Assembly: GCF_001019615.1 (NCBI RefSeq)
Contig: NZ_JNBQ01000004.1
Span: forward strand, 1 to 64,000
Length of the DNA stretch: 64,000 nucleotides
Direction of reading: 5' to 3'
DNA from: Cellulosimicrobium funkei
GTDB taxonomy: Bacteria; Actinomycetota; Actinomycetes; Actinomycetales; Cellulomonadaceae
Each line of letters starts with the position of its first letter. Position 1 is the first letter of the stretch. This document shows, one piece after another, positions 42,836 to 51,222 of this stretch. Both the position numbers and the translations under genes were made by a program. The notes beneath the pieces are model-generated. The model searched no databases, was not told the origin of the DNA, and saw nothing but the letters and a program-made list of their open reading frames with translations.

Positions 42836-43597
42836 GTGCGCCTGCCCCGCCCTGTCTACGGACTCTACGAGCGTCGCCTCGCCGCGACCCTCTCGCACGA
42901 GAGCGTGCCGCGCCACGTGGGCGTCATCCTCGACGGCAACCGGCGCTGGGCGCGTTCGTTCGGTGAGTCGACGGCGACCGGCCACCGCCGCGGTGCGGAC
43001 AAGATCGCGGAGTTCCTCGGCTGGAGCGAGGACCAGGGCGTCGAGGTCGTCACGCTGTGGATGCTCTCGACCGACAACCTCTCGCGCTCGCAGGAGGAGC
43101 TCTCCGCGCTGCTCGACATCATCGAGGACGCGGTGCGCGACCTCGCCGACTCGGGCCGCTGGCGCCTGCGGGTCATGGGCCGGCTCGACCTGCTCCCCGA
43201 GCGCCTCACGGCCGCGCTGCGCGAGGCGCAGCAGCGCACGGCCTCCGTGGACGGGCTCCAGGTGAACGTGGCCATCGGGTACGGCGGCCGGCACGAGATC
43301 GCCGACGCGGTGCGGTCCTACCTCCGCGAGCAGGCGGCCGCCGGCGCGCGGCTCCAGGACCTCGCGGAGAACCTCGACGTCGAGCACATCGAGGAGCACC
43401 TGTACACCAAGGGCCAGCCGGACCCGGAGCTCGTCATCCGCACGTCGGGCGAGCAGCGCCTCGGCGGGTTCCTGCTCTGGCAGAGCGCGCACTCCGAGTT
43501 CTACTTCTGCGAGGCCTACTGGCCCGACTTCCGGCGCGTCGACTACCTGCGCGCGCTGCGCGCGTACTCCCAGCGCGAGCGCCGGCTCGGCCGCTGA
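42836..43597 (+). CDS. Isoprenyl (cis-prenyl) transferase
   Basis: A 253-residue UPP-synthase-fold enzyme with catalytic Asp33 in 'VGVILDGNRRWA', 'TLWMLSTDNLSRS', and the C-terminal 'RTSGEQRLGGFLLWQSAHSEFYF' phosphate/magnesium motif. By position beside trhA it corresponds to Rv1086 of M. tuberculosis, a short-chain Z-farnesyl diphosphate synthase feeding decaprenyl phosphate synthesis; product chain length cannot be read here. GTG 42836 is preferred (GAGGA 6 bases upstream) over an in-frame start at 42686 that would overlap the operator-proximal leader. Confidence 0.88.
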   Translation: MRLPRPVYGLYERRLAATLSHESVPRHVGVILDGNRRWARSFGESTATGHRRGADKIAEFLGWSEDQGVEVVTLWMLSTDNLSRSQEELSALLDIIEDAVRDLADSGRWRLRVMGRLDLLPERLTAALREAQQRTASVDGLQVNVAIGYGGRHEIADAVRSYLREQAAAGARLQDLAENLDVEHIEEHLYTKGQPDPELVIRTSGEQRLGGFLLWQSAHSEFYFCEAYWPDFRRVDYLRALRAYSQRERRLGR

Positions 43598-43620
43598 TCC
43601 CGTCGCTCAGCCGATAAGGT

Positions 43621-43636
43621 CGATGCGAACGCATCG
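43621..43636. promoter_or_regulatory. Palindromic operator upstream of MarR gene
   Basis: CGATGCG-AA-CGCATCG is a perfect palindrome 22 bases before the MarR start and just downstream of a GATAAG hexamer that could be the -10. Likely autoregulatory site. Confidence 0.5.
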
Positions 43637-43657
43637 ATCGAGCCGTCCGGGGGTGTC

Positions 43658-44188
43658 ATGGCCGAGCAGGGCTACCGCGACGACGGGCCCGTGACCGCAC
43701 CCGGCCACGCGAGCCCGCGCCTCGCGGTCGAGACGTGGGAGTCGCTCTTCCGGGCGCAGGTGACCATCATGCGCCGGCTCCAGTCGGACCCCGTCTGGGA
43801 CGGCCTGACCCTGCGCGAGTACGACGTGCTCTTCTCGCTCACCAAGGGCCCCGACGAGGGCATGCGCCTGCGCGACCTCAACGTCTACATCCTGCTCAGC
43901 CAGCCCTCGCTGAGCCGCATGGTGGACCGGCTGGCGACGCGCGGCCTCGTCGAGCGGACGTCCGCGCCCGACGACGCACGCGGCACGCTCGTCCGGCTCA
44001 CCCCGGCGGGTCGGGACCTCCAGCGAGCGACCGGCCGCGCGCACGCCCGGGCCATCGCGACCTACGTGGGCGGGGCGCTCGACGACGACGAGCTCGCGAC
44101 GCTCGGCGCGCTCCTCGAGCGGCTGCGCGCGGCGCAGTCCACGATCCCGGACGCGGTGGACCCCCGGGCGGACGGGCGGCGACCCTGA
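43658..44188 (+). CDS. MarR family transcriptional regulator
   Basis: A 176-residue MarR protein: helix 1 'RLAVETWESLFRAQVTIMRRL', HTH 'RDLNVYILLSQPSLSRMVDRLATRGLVERT', wing 'DDARGTLVRLTPAG' and a C-terminal dimerisation helix. ATG 43658 follows GGGGG. No obvious target gene adjoins it: the prenyltransferase lies upstream on the same strand and glycerate kinase downstream. It may therefore regulate itself, the kinase, or a remote gene. Confidence 0.85.
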   Translation: MAEQGYRDDGPVTAPGHASPRLAVETWESLFRAQVTIMRRLQSDPVWDGLTLREYDVLFSLTKGPDEGMRLRDLNVYILLSQPSLSRMVDRLATRGLVERTSAPDDARGTLVRLTPAGRDLQRATGRAHARAIATYVGGALDDDELATLGALLERLRAAQSTIPDAVDPRADGRRP

Positions 44189-44265
44189 CCGCTGTGGCGG
44201 GGAACACGTCCGGTCCGTCCGTTCCCGGGCGGACCAGGACGGGTCCGGCTGCCTAGGATGCGAGC

Positions 44266-45468
44266 GTGTCCTCAACGCCGAGCACCACCCCGACCGGTCC
44301 CGCCCAGCCGCGCCCCGACGGCCCGCTGCGCGTCGTCGTCGCGCCCGACTCGTTCAAGGGCAGCCTGAGCGCCGCGGACGTCGCGCACGCCGTCGCCGCC
44401 GGGATCCGCAGCGTCGTCCCCGACGCCGAGGTCGTCGAGCTCCCCATGGCCGACGGCGGCGAGGGGACGCTCGAGGCGCTCCTCGCGGTGTGGGGCGTGC
44501 CGGCGCGCGAGGTCGCGACGGTCGACGCGATCGGGCGCCCGCGCACCGCGCGGTACGGGGTCTCGGCCGACGGGCGCCTGGGCGTCGTAGAGCTCGCGGA
44601 GGCGAGCGGTCTGCCGCAGGTGAGCGACGTCGCGCTCCAGCCCCTGCACGCGCACACCCTCGGCACCGGCGCGGCGGCCGCGGCCGTGCTCGACGCGGGC
44701 GTGGAGGAGGTGATCGTGTGCCTCGGCGGGTCGGCCTCGACCGACGGCGGCTCGGGGATCCTCACCGGTCTCGGCGCGCGGCTCCTGGACGCCACCGGCG
44801 CGCAGGTGCCCGACGGCGGGGAGGGGCTCGCGCGCGTCGCGCGCCTGGACCTGTCCGGGCTGCACCCGCGCGCCCGCGACGTGCGCTGGCGCCTCGCGGT
44901 CGACGTGACCAACCCCCTGCACGGCGAGCGGGGCGCCGCCCACGTGTTCGGCCCGCAGAAGGGTGCCCAGGAGGCCGACGTGGCGTTCCTCGACGACGCG
45001 CTGCGCCGCTGGGCGGGCGTGCTCGCCGAGGAGGCCGGGTTCGACGTGTCCGAGCTCGCGGGCGCCGGGGCCGCGGGCGGCGTGCCCGCGGCGATGGTCG
45101 GCGTCCTCGGAGCCGAGCTGGAGCCCGGCGCACGCCTCGTCGCCGAGGCCGTCGGGCTGCCGGACGCGATCCGTCGCGCGGACCTGGTCGTCACGGGCGA
45201 GGGGTCGTTCGACTCGCAGTCGGTCAACGGGAAGGTCGCCGACGCGATGGGCGCGCTCGCCGCCGAGGCGCCGCACCGTCCGCCGGTCGTCGTGCTCGCG
45301 GGGCGCGTCCTGCTGCCGGCGCACCAGGCGCGCGACGCCGGCATCGCCGCCGCGTTCAGCATCGCTCCCGGCCCCATCGAGCTCGACGAGCTCCTCGACC
45401 GGACTGCTTCCCGGCTGACCGACCTCGCCGCGACGGTCACGAGCCTCCACGTCGCCTCGCGGCGCTGA
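44266..45468 (+). CDS. Glycerate kinase
   Basis: A 400-residue GlxK-type (glycerate 2-kinase, family 1) enzyme: 'VVVAPDSFKGSLSAADVAHA', 'PMADGGEGTLEALL', 'LGGSASTDGGSGILTGLGARLLD' (split) and 'VTGEGSFDSQSVNGKV'. It phosphorylates glycerate to 2-phosphoglycerate, linking glyoxylate or serine breakdown to glycolysis. A GTG start at 44266 follows TAGGAT. The last helices are normal, so it is full length. It is convergent with the ATPase gene; CGGGCTCGAGCCCG (45481-45494) in the gap may terminate it. Confidence 0.9.
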   Translation: MSSTPSTTPTGPAQPRPDGPLRVVVAPDSFKGSLSAADVAHAVAAGIRSVVPDAEVVELPMADGGEGTLEALLAVWGVPAREVATVDAIGRPRTARYGVSADGRLGVVELAEASGLPQVSDVALQPLHAHTLGTGAAAAAVLDAGVEEVIVCLGGSASTDGGSGILTGLGARLLDATGAQVPDGGEGLARVARLDLSGLHPRARDVRWRLAVDVTNPLHGERGAAHVFGPQKGAQEADVAFLDDALRRWAGVLAEEAGFDVSELAGAGAAGGVPAAMVGVLGAELEPGARLVAEAVGLPDAIRRADLVVTGEGSFDSQSVNGKVADAMGALAAEAPHRPPVVVLAGRVLLPAHQARDAGIAAAFSIAPGPIELDELLDRTASRLTDLAATVTSLHVASRR

Positions 45469-45480
45469 CCGCCCCCGAGG

Positions 45481-45494
45481 CGGGCTCGAGCCCG
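45481..45494. terminator. Palindrome between convergent glycerate kinase and ATPase genes
   Basis: A 14-base perfect palindrome with no loop, in a 45-base convergent gap. Weak as a terminator on its own. Confidence 0.3.
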
Positions 45495-45513
45495 GACGCC
45501 CGCGCCGCCGGTG

Positions 45514-46731
45514 TCACCGCCGGGGCCAGGTCCAGGGCGGCTGGTCGAGCAGGCCCTCACGCCCGGCGACGGTCGTCTCGCCGAACGGCGAGCGGACGAG
45601 CTCGACCTCGAGGAGGTCGTCGGGACCCGGCAGGTCGGCCGCTCCCGACGCCGTCGCGTCCCGCAGCGCTGCGACGAGCGGCGCCGCGTGGGTCACCACG
45701 ACGACCTGCGTCTCCCGGGCCGCGGCGTGCACGAGCGCGCCGAGCGCGGGCAGCAGGTCGGGGTGCAGGCTCGTCTCGGGCTCGTTGAGCACGAGGAGCG
45801 CGGGCGGGCGCGGCGAGAGCAGCGCGGCCACGAGGAACAGGTACCGCAGCGTGCCGTCGCTGAGCTCGGCGCCGGTGAGCGGTCGCAGCAGGCCGTGCTG
45901 GTGGAGGGCGAGCTCGAACCGTCCGTCGTCGGCCTGGACCGCGAGGCGGCTGCCGGGGAACGCGCGCGCGACGGCGTCGTCGAGCTCGTCGCCGCGGCCG
46001 AGGTCGCGCACGGTCTCGAGGGCGGCGGCGAGGTCCGCGCCGTCGTGCGCGAGGACGGGCGTGCGGGTGCCGACCTGCGGCGCGCGCGCCGGGGCGCCGG
46101 CGTCGGTGCGGAGCTGGTCGTAGAACCGCCACGAGCGCAGGGTCTCCCGCACCGCGACGACCTCCGGCGCGCCCACCGGGTCGACGAGCTCGGTGAGCAC
46201 GCTGTCGAACGACCGGAGCCGGGCGGGGGAGGAGACCCAGCGCCCGGCGTCGTCCCGCACGCGGACGGCGGGCCCGCGCCGCTCGACCTGGAGCGTCGCG
46301 GGTCGCGGGGCCGGTCCGGACCAGATCGTCTCGACCTTGATCTCGGGGTCGAGTCCGAACGCCGAGCCGGGGTGCTGCGGCAGCCCGAGGTCGACGGCGT
46401 AGCCGAGGTCGCCCGGGGCCGCGCCCGCGAACCCCAGCCGCAGCGCGACGGGCGCGGTCCGCCGGGTGCCCTGCACCGGTCCGCCGTCGCGCAGCGCGCG
46501 GCTGCCGCCCTGCTCCGGCCCGGCCCACAGGGTCGAGCGCAGCCCGCCCTCGCGTGCGACCGCCCCCACCGCGCCCCCGAGAGCGCACTCCGCGAGCAGG
46601 CGCAGCGCGCGGTACAGGCTCGACTTCCCGGTCCCGTTGGCCCCGGTCACGACCGTGAGCCGGTCGAGCGGCAGCACGAGGCTGCGCAGGGAGCGGTACC
46701 CCTCCACGGCGATCGTCGCGAGCATCGTCAC
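45514..46731 (-). CDS. AAA-family ATPase, RecF/OLD-like
   Basis: A 405-residue ABC-type ATPase of the AAA_21 group: Walker A 'TGANGTGKSS' (29-38), a long middle lid region, signature-like 'ELSDGTLRYLFLVAAL', Walker B 'ALLVLNEPETSLHPDLL' and switch 'VVVTHAAPLV'. There is no Toprim or other nuclease domain at the C-terminus, unlike OLD proteins. Many such ATPases belong to defence or repair modules, but no partner nuclease adjoins it here, so it may be a stand-alone housekeeping copy. GTG start, with an ATG two codons later. Confidence 0.82.
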   Translation of the reverse strand: MTMLATIAVEGYRSLRSLVLPLDRLTVVTGANGTGKSSLYRALRLLAECALGGAVGAVAREGGLRSTLWAGPEQGGSRALRDGGPVQGTRRTAPVALRLGFAGAAPGDLGYAVDLGLPQHPGSAFGLDPEIKVETIWSGPAPRPATLQVERRGPAVRVRDDAGRWVSSPARLRSFDSVLTELVDPVGAPEVVAVRETLRSWRFYDQLRTDAGAPARAPQVGTRTPVLAHDGADLAAALETVRDLGRGDELDDAVARAFPGSRLAVQADDGRFELALHQHGLLRPLTGAELSDGTLRYLFLVAALLSPRPPALLVLNEPETSLHPDLLPALGALVHAAARETQVVVVTHAAPLVAALRDATASGAADLPGPDDLLEVELVRSPFGETTVAGREGLLDQPPWTWPRR

Positions 46732-46813
46732 CTCCGCCGCGCACGCTACGCGTCGCCTCCCACGCGGGCGCGGCCGGTGCCGCGGACGCCCGCACCCGAG
46801 GTTGCGGACGTCC

Positions 46814-46879
46814 GTATCCAGGAATGCGGGAAAGCGTGTCCAGGAATGCCGGGAACCACGTCCGGAAATGCCGAGACCA
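46814..46879. repeat. Three 22-bp imperfect tandem repeats upstream of mntP
   Basis: Units begin at 46814, 46836 and 46858 and share GTCC(A/G)G(G/A)AATGC(C/G)G. Units 1 and 2 both carry CCAGGAATGC. The 22-base period is two helical turns. An inverted copy, CGCATTCCT, follows at 46902-46910. This looks like an array of regulator sites, or a leader structure, for the manganese exporter gene. Confidence 0.65.
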
Positions 46880-46935
46880 GCGTCACCACGACGCCCCTGG
46901 ACGCATTCCTTCGGCGCTTTCTAGGCTGCTTTCCC

Positions 46936-47595
46936 GTGGGAATTCTCGAGCTCGTGGTGGTCGCCGTCGCGCTCGCGGCGGACGCGTTCGCCGTGGCGCT
47001 CGCGCAGGGCACCCGGATGCGGCGCCCGACGTGGCGGGAGACCGCGCGCGTCGCGGTCCTCTTCGGCCTCTTCCAGGCCCTCATGCCGCTCGCGGGCTGG
47101 GCGCTGTCCACGTGGTTCGCCGACGCCGTCTCCGGCGTCGCGCCGTGGATCGCCTGCGGGATGCTCGCGTTCGTGGGCGCGCACATGGTCAAGGAGGGCC
47201 TCCAGGACGAGGCCGAGCACGCCGTCGAGCATGTGGAGGGACCGGCGGGGGACCAGGCCGCGGCCGCGGACGGCGGTGCGTCTGGCGCGCCGGCGGCCGT
47301 CGCGACGCTCGCGCCGCCCGCCACCCGGCGACCCCGGGTGGCCTACCGAGTGCTGCTCCCGCTGGCGATCGCGACCTCGATCGATGCCGCGGCGTCGGGC
47401 GTCACGTTCGCGGTGCTCGGCGTCCCGATCCTTCCCGCCGTCGCGCTCGTGGGCGTCGTGACGCTCGTGCTGTCCGGCCTCGGGGTGCGCCTCGGCGCGC
47501 GTGCGGGCGAGCGCCTGGGCCGCTGGGCGACGGTCGCGGGCGGCGCCGTTCTCGTGCTGCTCGGCCTGCGCATCCTGCTCGCGCACCTGCTCTGA
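46936..47595 (+). CDS. mntP: Manganese efflux pump MntP
   Basis: A 219-residue protein with six TM helices in two homologous halves. Each half has the conserved acidic motif: 'VALAADAFAVALAQG' in TM1 and 'IATSIDAAASGVTFA' in TM4. The central cytoplasmic loop is Ala/Glu/Pro-rich and longer than in E. coli. It exports excess Mn2+. GTG 46936 is supported by the TM1 position; no strong ribosome-binding site is visible. The tandem repeats upstream probably mediate its metal-dependent control. Confidence 0.87.
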   Translation: MGILELVVVAVALAADAFAVALAQGTRMRRPTWRETARVAVLFGLFQALMPLAGWALSTWFADAVSGVAPWIACGMLAFVGAHMVKEGLQDEAEHAVEHVEGPAGDQAAAADGGASGAPAAVATLAPPATRRPRVAYRVLLPLAIATSIDAAASGVTFAVLGVPILPAVALVGVVTLVLSGLGVRLGARAGERLGRWATVAGGAVLVLLGLRILLAHLL

Positions 47596-47609
47596 CCCGC
47601 CGACCGGCC

Positions 47610-47665
47610 GTGGGCGTGAGACGGGCCCGGTTCTCGACCGAGAACCGGGCCCGTCTCACGCCCAC
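47610..47665. terminator. Very strong bidirectional terminator
   Basis: Two perfectly complementary 26-base arms (47610-47635 and 47640-47665) with a 4-base loop lie between convergent mntP and ridA-like genes. It is the longest perfect stem in the window. Confidence 0.82.
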
Positions 47666-47679
47666 AGCGCGGGGCGGGA

Positions 47680-48087
47680 TCAGTCGGTGATGGCGAAGGC
47701 GTCGATCTCGACGAGCATCTCCTCGCGCGGCAGGCCCGTGAACACCGTGGTGCGGCTGGGGAGCACGCCGTTCGTGGTGTGCTGCGCGACGAACGCGCCG
47801 TACGCGTCGTTCATGATCGGGAAGTCCTCGCGCTTGGTGAGGTAGACGCGCAGCATGACGACGTCGTCGAACGTCGCGCCGGACGCCTCGACGATCGCCC
47901 GCACGTTCTCGAGCGTGCGCGTGGTCTGCGCGGCGACGTCACCCGGGTAGAGGTACTCGTTCGTCGCGGGGTCGACGGGGCCCTGGCCCGAGACCTGGAC
48001 GAACGGGCCCTTGCGCACGCCCTGGTGGAACGTGTGCGCGGGGGCCGGGGCGTCGGGGGTCGAGATCGCGGTCTTCTCGCTGGTCAT
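47680..48087 (-). CDS. RidA family protein
   Basis: A 135-residue YjgF/YER057c/UK114 protein with 'GPFVQVSGQGPVDPAT', the Arg-containing 'DVVMLRVYLTKREDF' and 'PSRTTVFTGLPREEMLVEIDAFA'. It forms trimers that hydrolyse reactive enamines/imines such as 2-aminoacrylate. It is the last gene of the GH20 operon, directly after a PLP enzyme able in principle to produce such enamines, which gives it a clear protective role there. Confidence 0.88.
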   Translation of the reverse strand: MTSEKTAISTPDAPAPAHTFHQGVRKGPFVQVSGQGPVDPATNEYLYPGDVAAQTTRTLENVRAIVEASGATFDDVVMLRVYLTKREDFPIMNDAYGAFVAQHTTNGVLPSRTTVFTGLPREEMLVEIDAFAITD

Positions 48088-48140
48088 GGTGTCCTCTCGG
48101 TTCTACGGGGTCGCGGGGTGGAGGTGGTCACGGGCGATGG

Positions 48141-49505
48141 TCAGAGATCGATGGTCGCGAGGTCCACGACCTCGTCGCCGCGCACGACGGCGGCGACGCG
48201 CCAGCGGTCGAACGTCGTGCAGGGGTGGGAGATGCCGAAGCCGACGACGTCGCCCGGGCGCACCTGGGCGGTCGCGGGACCGGTGACCTGGCCGGCACCC
48301 GCGTCGAGGGCGAGGTAGAGGTGCTGGTCGTTGAGCGCGGTGACGCGCGTCCCGGCGAGCTCGCGCGCGGGCAGCCAGCCGTCGTCGGACTGCGAGCGCA
48401 GCCAGAGCGCGACGGGCAGGTCGATGTCGAACGACACGTCGCGGCGCCCGATGCCGCAGATCGCGAGGCCCGGCTCCGGGACGGACAGCACCTGGCCCCA
48501 GACCGTCGCGGCGCCCCGGAGCGGCTCCGCGCCGGGGATGCGGCTCCACGGGTCGGTGCGCGAGTAGAAGCCGTGGTCGTGCGTGACGTACGCACCCGAG
48601 CGCACGACGACGCGGACCTCGGCCTCGACTCCGTCGCCGGCCGCGACGGGTCCGGGCAGCTCGGCCAGCACGACGTCGAGGAACGAGCTGCCGCCCGCGG
48701 ACAGCACGAGCGGCTCGTCGACGCCCGCGAGGCCCTCGCGGAGGAACGCGGCGCCGAGGTCGCGCAGGCCGTCGCACCACGCGGCGACGGCGGCGAGCTC
48801 GTCGTCGGTCGTGCCGCCCGCGACCGAGCCCTCGTACCCCGTGACGCCGAGCAGCCGCAGGCCGGACGCGCGGACCGCGCGCGCGAGGTCGAGCGCCGCG
48901 GCGGTGCTGCGCACGCCCGTGCGCCCGCCCGGGACGCCGAGCTCGACGAGCACGCCGAGGCGCGCCCGGACCGCGGCAGGCGCGTCGGCGAGACCGCGCG
49001 CGAGCAGGTCGACGCCGTGCGGCGAGTCCACGCACAGCCACACCTCGTCGGGGGCCCCGTCGACGACGCTCGACAGGTCGTCGCGCAGCCCCGCGATCTC
49101 CCGCGGGTCGAGCAGCTCGTTCGCGAGCAGCACGCGCGGCACGCCCCAGTCGCGCACCGTCCGGAGCTGCGCCGGTGTCGCGACGGTCGCGCCCCACGCG
49201 CCCGCGGCAGCCTGCCGCGCGTAGAGGGCGCGCGACATGGTGGTCTTCACGTGCGGCGCGTGCTCGACGCCGCGCTCCGCGCACACGCGCGCCACGACGC
49301 CGACGTTGTGGTCGAGCGTCGCGTCGTCGAGCGCGAGCAGCGGCCAGGAGAACGCGGCGTCCGTGAGGCGCGGCGAGCCCGCGAGCACGTCCGCGACGGT
49401 CGCCGAGGCGCCGAGCCGCAACCCCTTGGTCCGGGGCCCGACGACGTCGCCCGCCCAGGGTCGGTCGGGTGCGGGACGCGCGACGTCGTCCGTCGTGCCG
49501 GTCAT
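48141..49505 (-). CDS. D-amino-acid deaminase/D-threonine aldolase-like PLP enzyme
   Basis: A 454-residue fold-type III (alanine racemase N-terminal) enzyme with PLP lysine K87 in 'EHAPHVKTTMS', followed by the C-terminal D-serine dehydratase-like domain. That domain has the metal-ligand pattern 'SGAYVTHDHGFYSRT' (His) and 'FGISHPCTTFDRWR' (His and Cys). Relatives are D-threonine aldolases, D-serine dehydratases and amino-acid deaminases. The adjacent RidA favours a deaminase. ATG 49505; 46 bases from the upstream gene. Confidence 0.84.
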   Translation of the reverse strand: MTGTTDDVARPAPDRPWAGDVVGPRTKGLRLGASATVADVLAGSPRLTDAAFSWPLLALDDATLDHNVGVVARVCAERGVEHAPHVKTTMSRALYARQAAAGAWGATVATPAQLRTVRDWGVPRVLLANELLDPREIAGLRDDLSSVVDGAPDEVWLCVDSPHGVDLLARGLADAPAAVRARLGVLVELGVPGGRTGVRSTAAALDLARAVRASGLRLLGVTGYEGSVAGGTTDDELAAVAAWCDGLRDLGAAFLREGLAGVDEPLVLSAGGSSFLDVVLAELPGPVAAGDGVEAEVRVVVRSGAYVTHDHGFYSRTDPWSRIPGAEPLRGAATVWGQVLSVPEPGLAICGIGRRDVSFDIDLPVALWLRSQSDDGWLPARELAGTRVTALNDQHLYLALDAGAGQVTGPATAQVRPGDVVGFGISHPCTTFDRWRVAAVVRGDEVVDLATIDL

Positions 49506-49551
49506 GTGGTCCTCCTCGGGAGTGGGGCTCTCGTGCTGGACGGCTCGCGGC

Positions 49552-51222
49552 TCACGTCGCCGGCGCGCCCGGGCGCAGCGGTCGGCCCGGGAAGGCGTCG
49601 GTGAGCGAGCCGTCGCGCAGGACGGGCACGCCCGCCACGAGCACGTCGGCGACGCCGGACGCCGGGCGGCGCGGGTCCTCGTACGTCGCCTCGTCGCGCA
49701 CCCGGTCGGGGTCGACGAGCGCGAGGTCCGCGACCGCGCCCGGCGCGACCACGCCGCGCCCGGCGAGCGCGAACCGCGCGGCGGGTCGCGTCGACAGGTG
49801 CGTGACGGCGTCGTGCCACGTCCAGTCCCCGAGCGTACGCACGTGCTCGGCGAGGAAGCGCGCGAAGGCGCCCCACCCGCGCGGGTGCGGCCGGCCACCA
49901 CCTCCGACGGGCGCGTAGATCGCGTCGGACCCGCCGACGTGCGCGCGGTGGCGCAGCAGGGCGCGCACGGACTCGGGCGAGTTGGTCGGGGGCTGGGCGA
50001 ACACGCACGAGGCGCGCAGGCGCGTCGCGACGAGCAGGTGCACCGCGGCCTGGGCGGGCGTCAGGGTCAGGCGGGCGGCGACGTCGGGCAGGGTCATGCC
50101 CTCCGCCCAGGAGAGGTCGTCGGCGGGCTCGCCGGCCGGTGCGCCTGCCGATGCCCCGGTGGGGACCGCGGCCATCGTCACCCGGGGCCACAGGTCGGCC
50201 AGGGTGGGGAAGTGCTCGCGGTGCAGGCGGTCGAGGACGGCCGGGTCGGTCAGCGCGGCCACGGTCGCGTCGACGTCCGCGATGGGCAGCCAGGTCGGAA
50301 GGGACACCATCGACAGGATCGAGCAGCCGCGCAGGTACGGGTAGGAGTCGAACGTGACGTCCAGGCCCTGGGCGTGGGCGTCGTCGACGTAGCCCAGCAG
50401 CTCCGCGGCCGGGCCGTGGTAGTGCGAGACGTGCGTCGCGACGCCCGACGCGCGCGCGACGCGCACGAGCTCGGCGAACGCGGGGCCGGCCTTGTCCTCG
50501 TAGCCGCGCATGTGCGACACGTGGGGGACCCCGCGCGCCGCGAGGATGCTCGTGAGGGCGACGAGCTCGGCCTCGTCGGCGTACGTCGCCGGGACGTACT
50601 CCAGGCCGGTCGACATGCCGAGGGCGCCGTCGTCGAGCGCGGCGGTGAGCAGCGCGCGCATGCGGTCGGTCTCGGCGGGCGTCGCGGTGCGGGCCGCCGC
50701 GCCCAGGACCGCGTACCGGATCGTGCCGTGCGGGGCGAGGTAGCCGACGTTCACGCGCGTCGTGCGGTCGTAGGTCGCGAGCAGGTCTGCGACCGACCCG
50801 CCGCGGAACGTGGGGTGCTCGCCGTTGATCGCGGCGAAGTACCCGCTCGCCCAGGTCGCCGCGTCGTGCAGGCCCGACGCCGTCTCGTCGCCCGCGGTGC
50901 GCTGCTCACCCGGGGTGGGCGAGGGCGCGTAGGACACGCCGTCCTGCCCGACGACGACGCTCGTCACCCCCTGGCGCAGCATCGCGAGCTGCACGTCCTC
51001 GTCGAGCACCGCGGCCTCGCCGTGCACGTGCGCGTCCACGAACCCCGGCAGCAGCAGACGCCCGTCGGCCTCGACCAACGCCACGTCGTCGGGCAGCGCT
51101 CCGGTCCCTGCCGCGGGGTCGACGCTCTCGACCCGGCCCCCGCGGACCGTCACGTCCACGGGAGAGGAGGCACCGCCGTCGGGCCCGACGAGCCGGGCGC
51201 CACGGACCACGAGCGCGCTCAT
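49552..51222 (-). CDS. N-acyl-D-amino-acid deacylase-like amidohydrolase
   Basis: A 556-residue metallo-amidohydrolase. Metal motif 'LPGFVDAHVHGEA', carboxy-terminal family signature 'GGSDAIY...HPRGWGAFARFL' (GSDG..HPR.xGxFPR in D-aminoacylases) and 'SHMRGYED', 'THVSHYHG' for the His ligands. It should hydrolyse N-acyl groups from D-amino acids or amino sugars. ATG 51222 overlaps the hexosaminidase stop (ATGA). Its product would feed the downstream D-amino-acid enzyme. Confidence 0.84.
   Translation of the reverse strand: MSALVVRGARLVGPDGGASSPVDVTVRGGRVESVDPAAGTGALPDDVALVEADGRLLLPGFVDAHVHGEAAVLDEDVQLAMLRQGVTSVVVGQDGVSYAPSPTPGEQRTAGDETASGLHDAATWASGYFAAINGEHPTFRGGSVADLLATYDRTTRVNVGYLAPHGTIRYAVLGAAARTATPAETDRMRALLTAALDDGALGMSTGLEYVPATYADEAELVALTSILAARGVPHVSHMRGYEDKAGPAFAELVRVARASGVATHVSHYHGPAAELLGYVDDAHAQGLDVTFDSYPYLRGCSILSMVSLPTWLPIADVDATVAALTDPAVLDRLHREHFPTLADLWPRVTMAAVPTGASAGAPAGEPADDLSWAEGMTLPDVAARLTLTPAQAAVHLLVATRLRASCVFAQPPTNSPESVRALLRHRAHVGGSDAIYAPVGGGGRPHPRGWGAFARFLAEHVRTLGDWTWHDAVTHLSTRPAARFALAGRGVVAPGAVADLALVDPDRVRDEATYEDPRRPASGVADVLVAGVPVLRDGSLTDAFPGRPLRPGAPAT

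Noticed and set aside
45514-46731. Anti-phage defence system around the AAA ATPase
   Set aside because: The ATPase resembles OLD/AbiEii-type proteins, but no nuclease, reverse transcriptase, toxin or mobile-element gene adjoins it, so a defence role is unsupported.
46732-46935. Manganese (yybP-ykoY) riboswitch in front of mntP
   Set aside because: The conserved loop sequences could not be found; the spacer is dominated by the 22-bp repeats instead. A covariance-model search would settle it.
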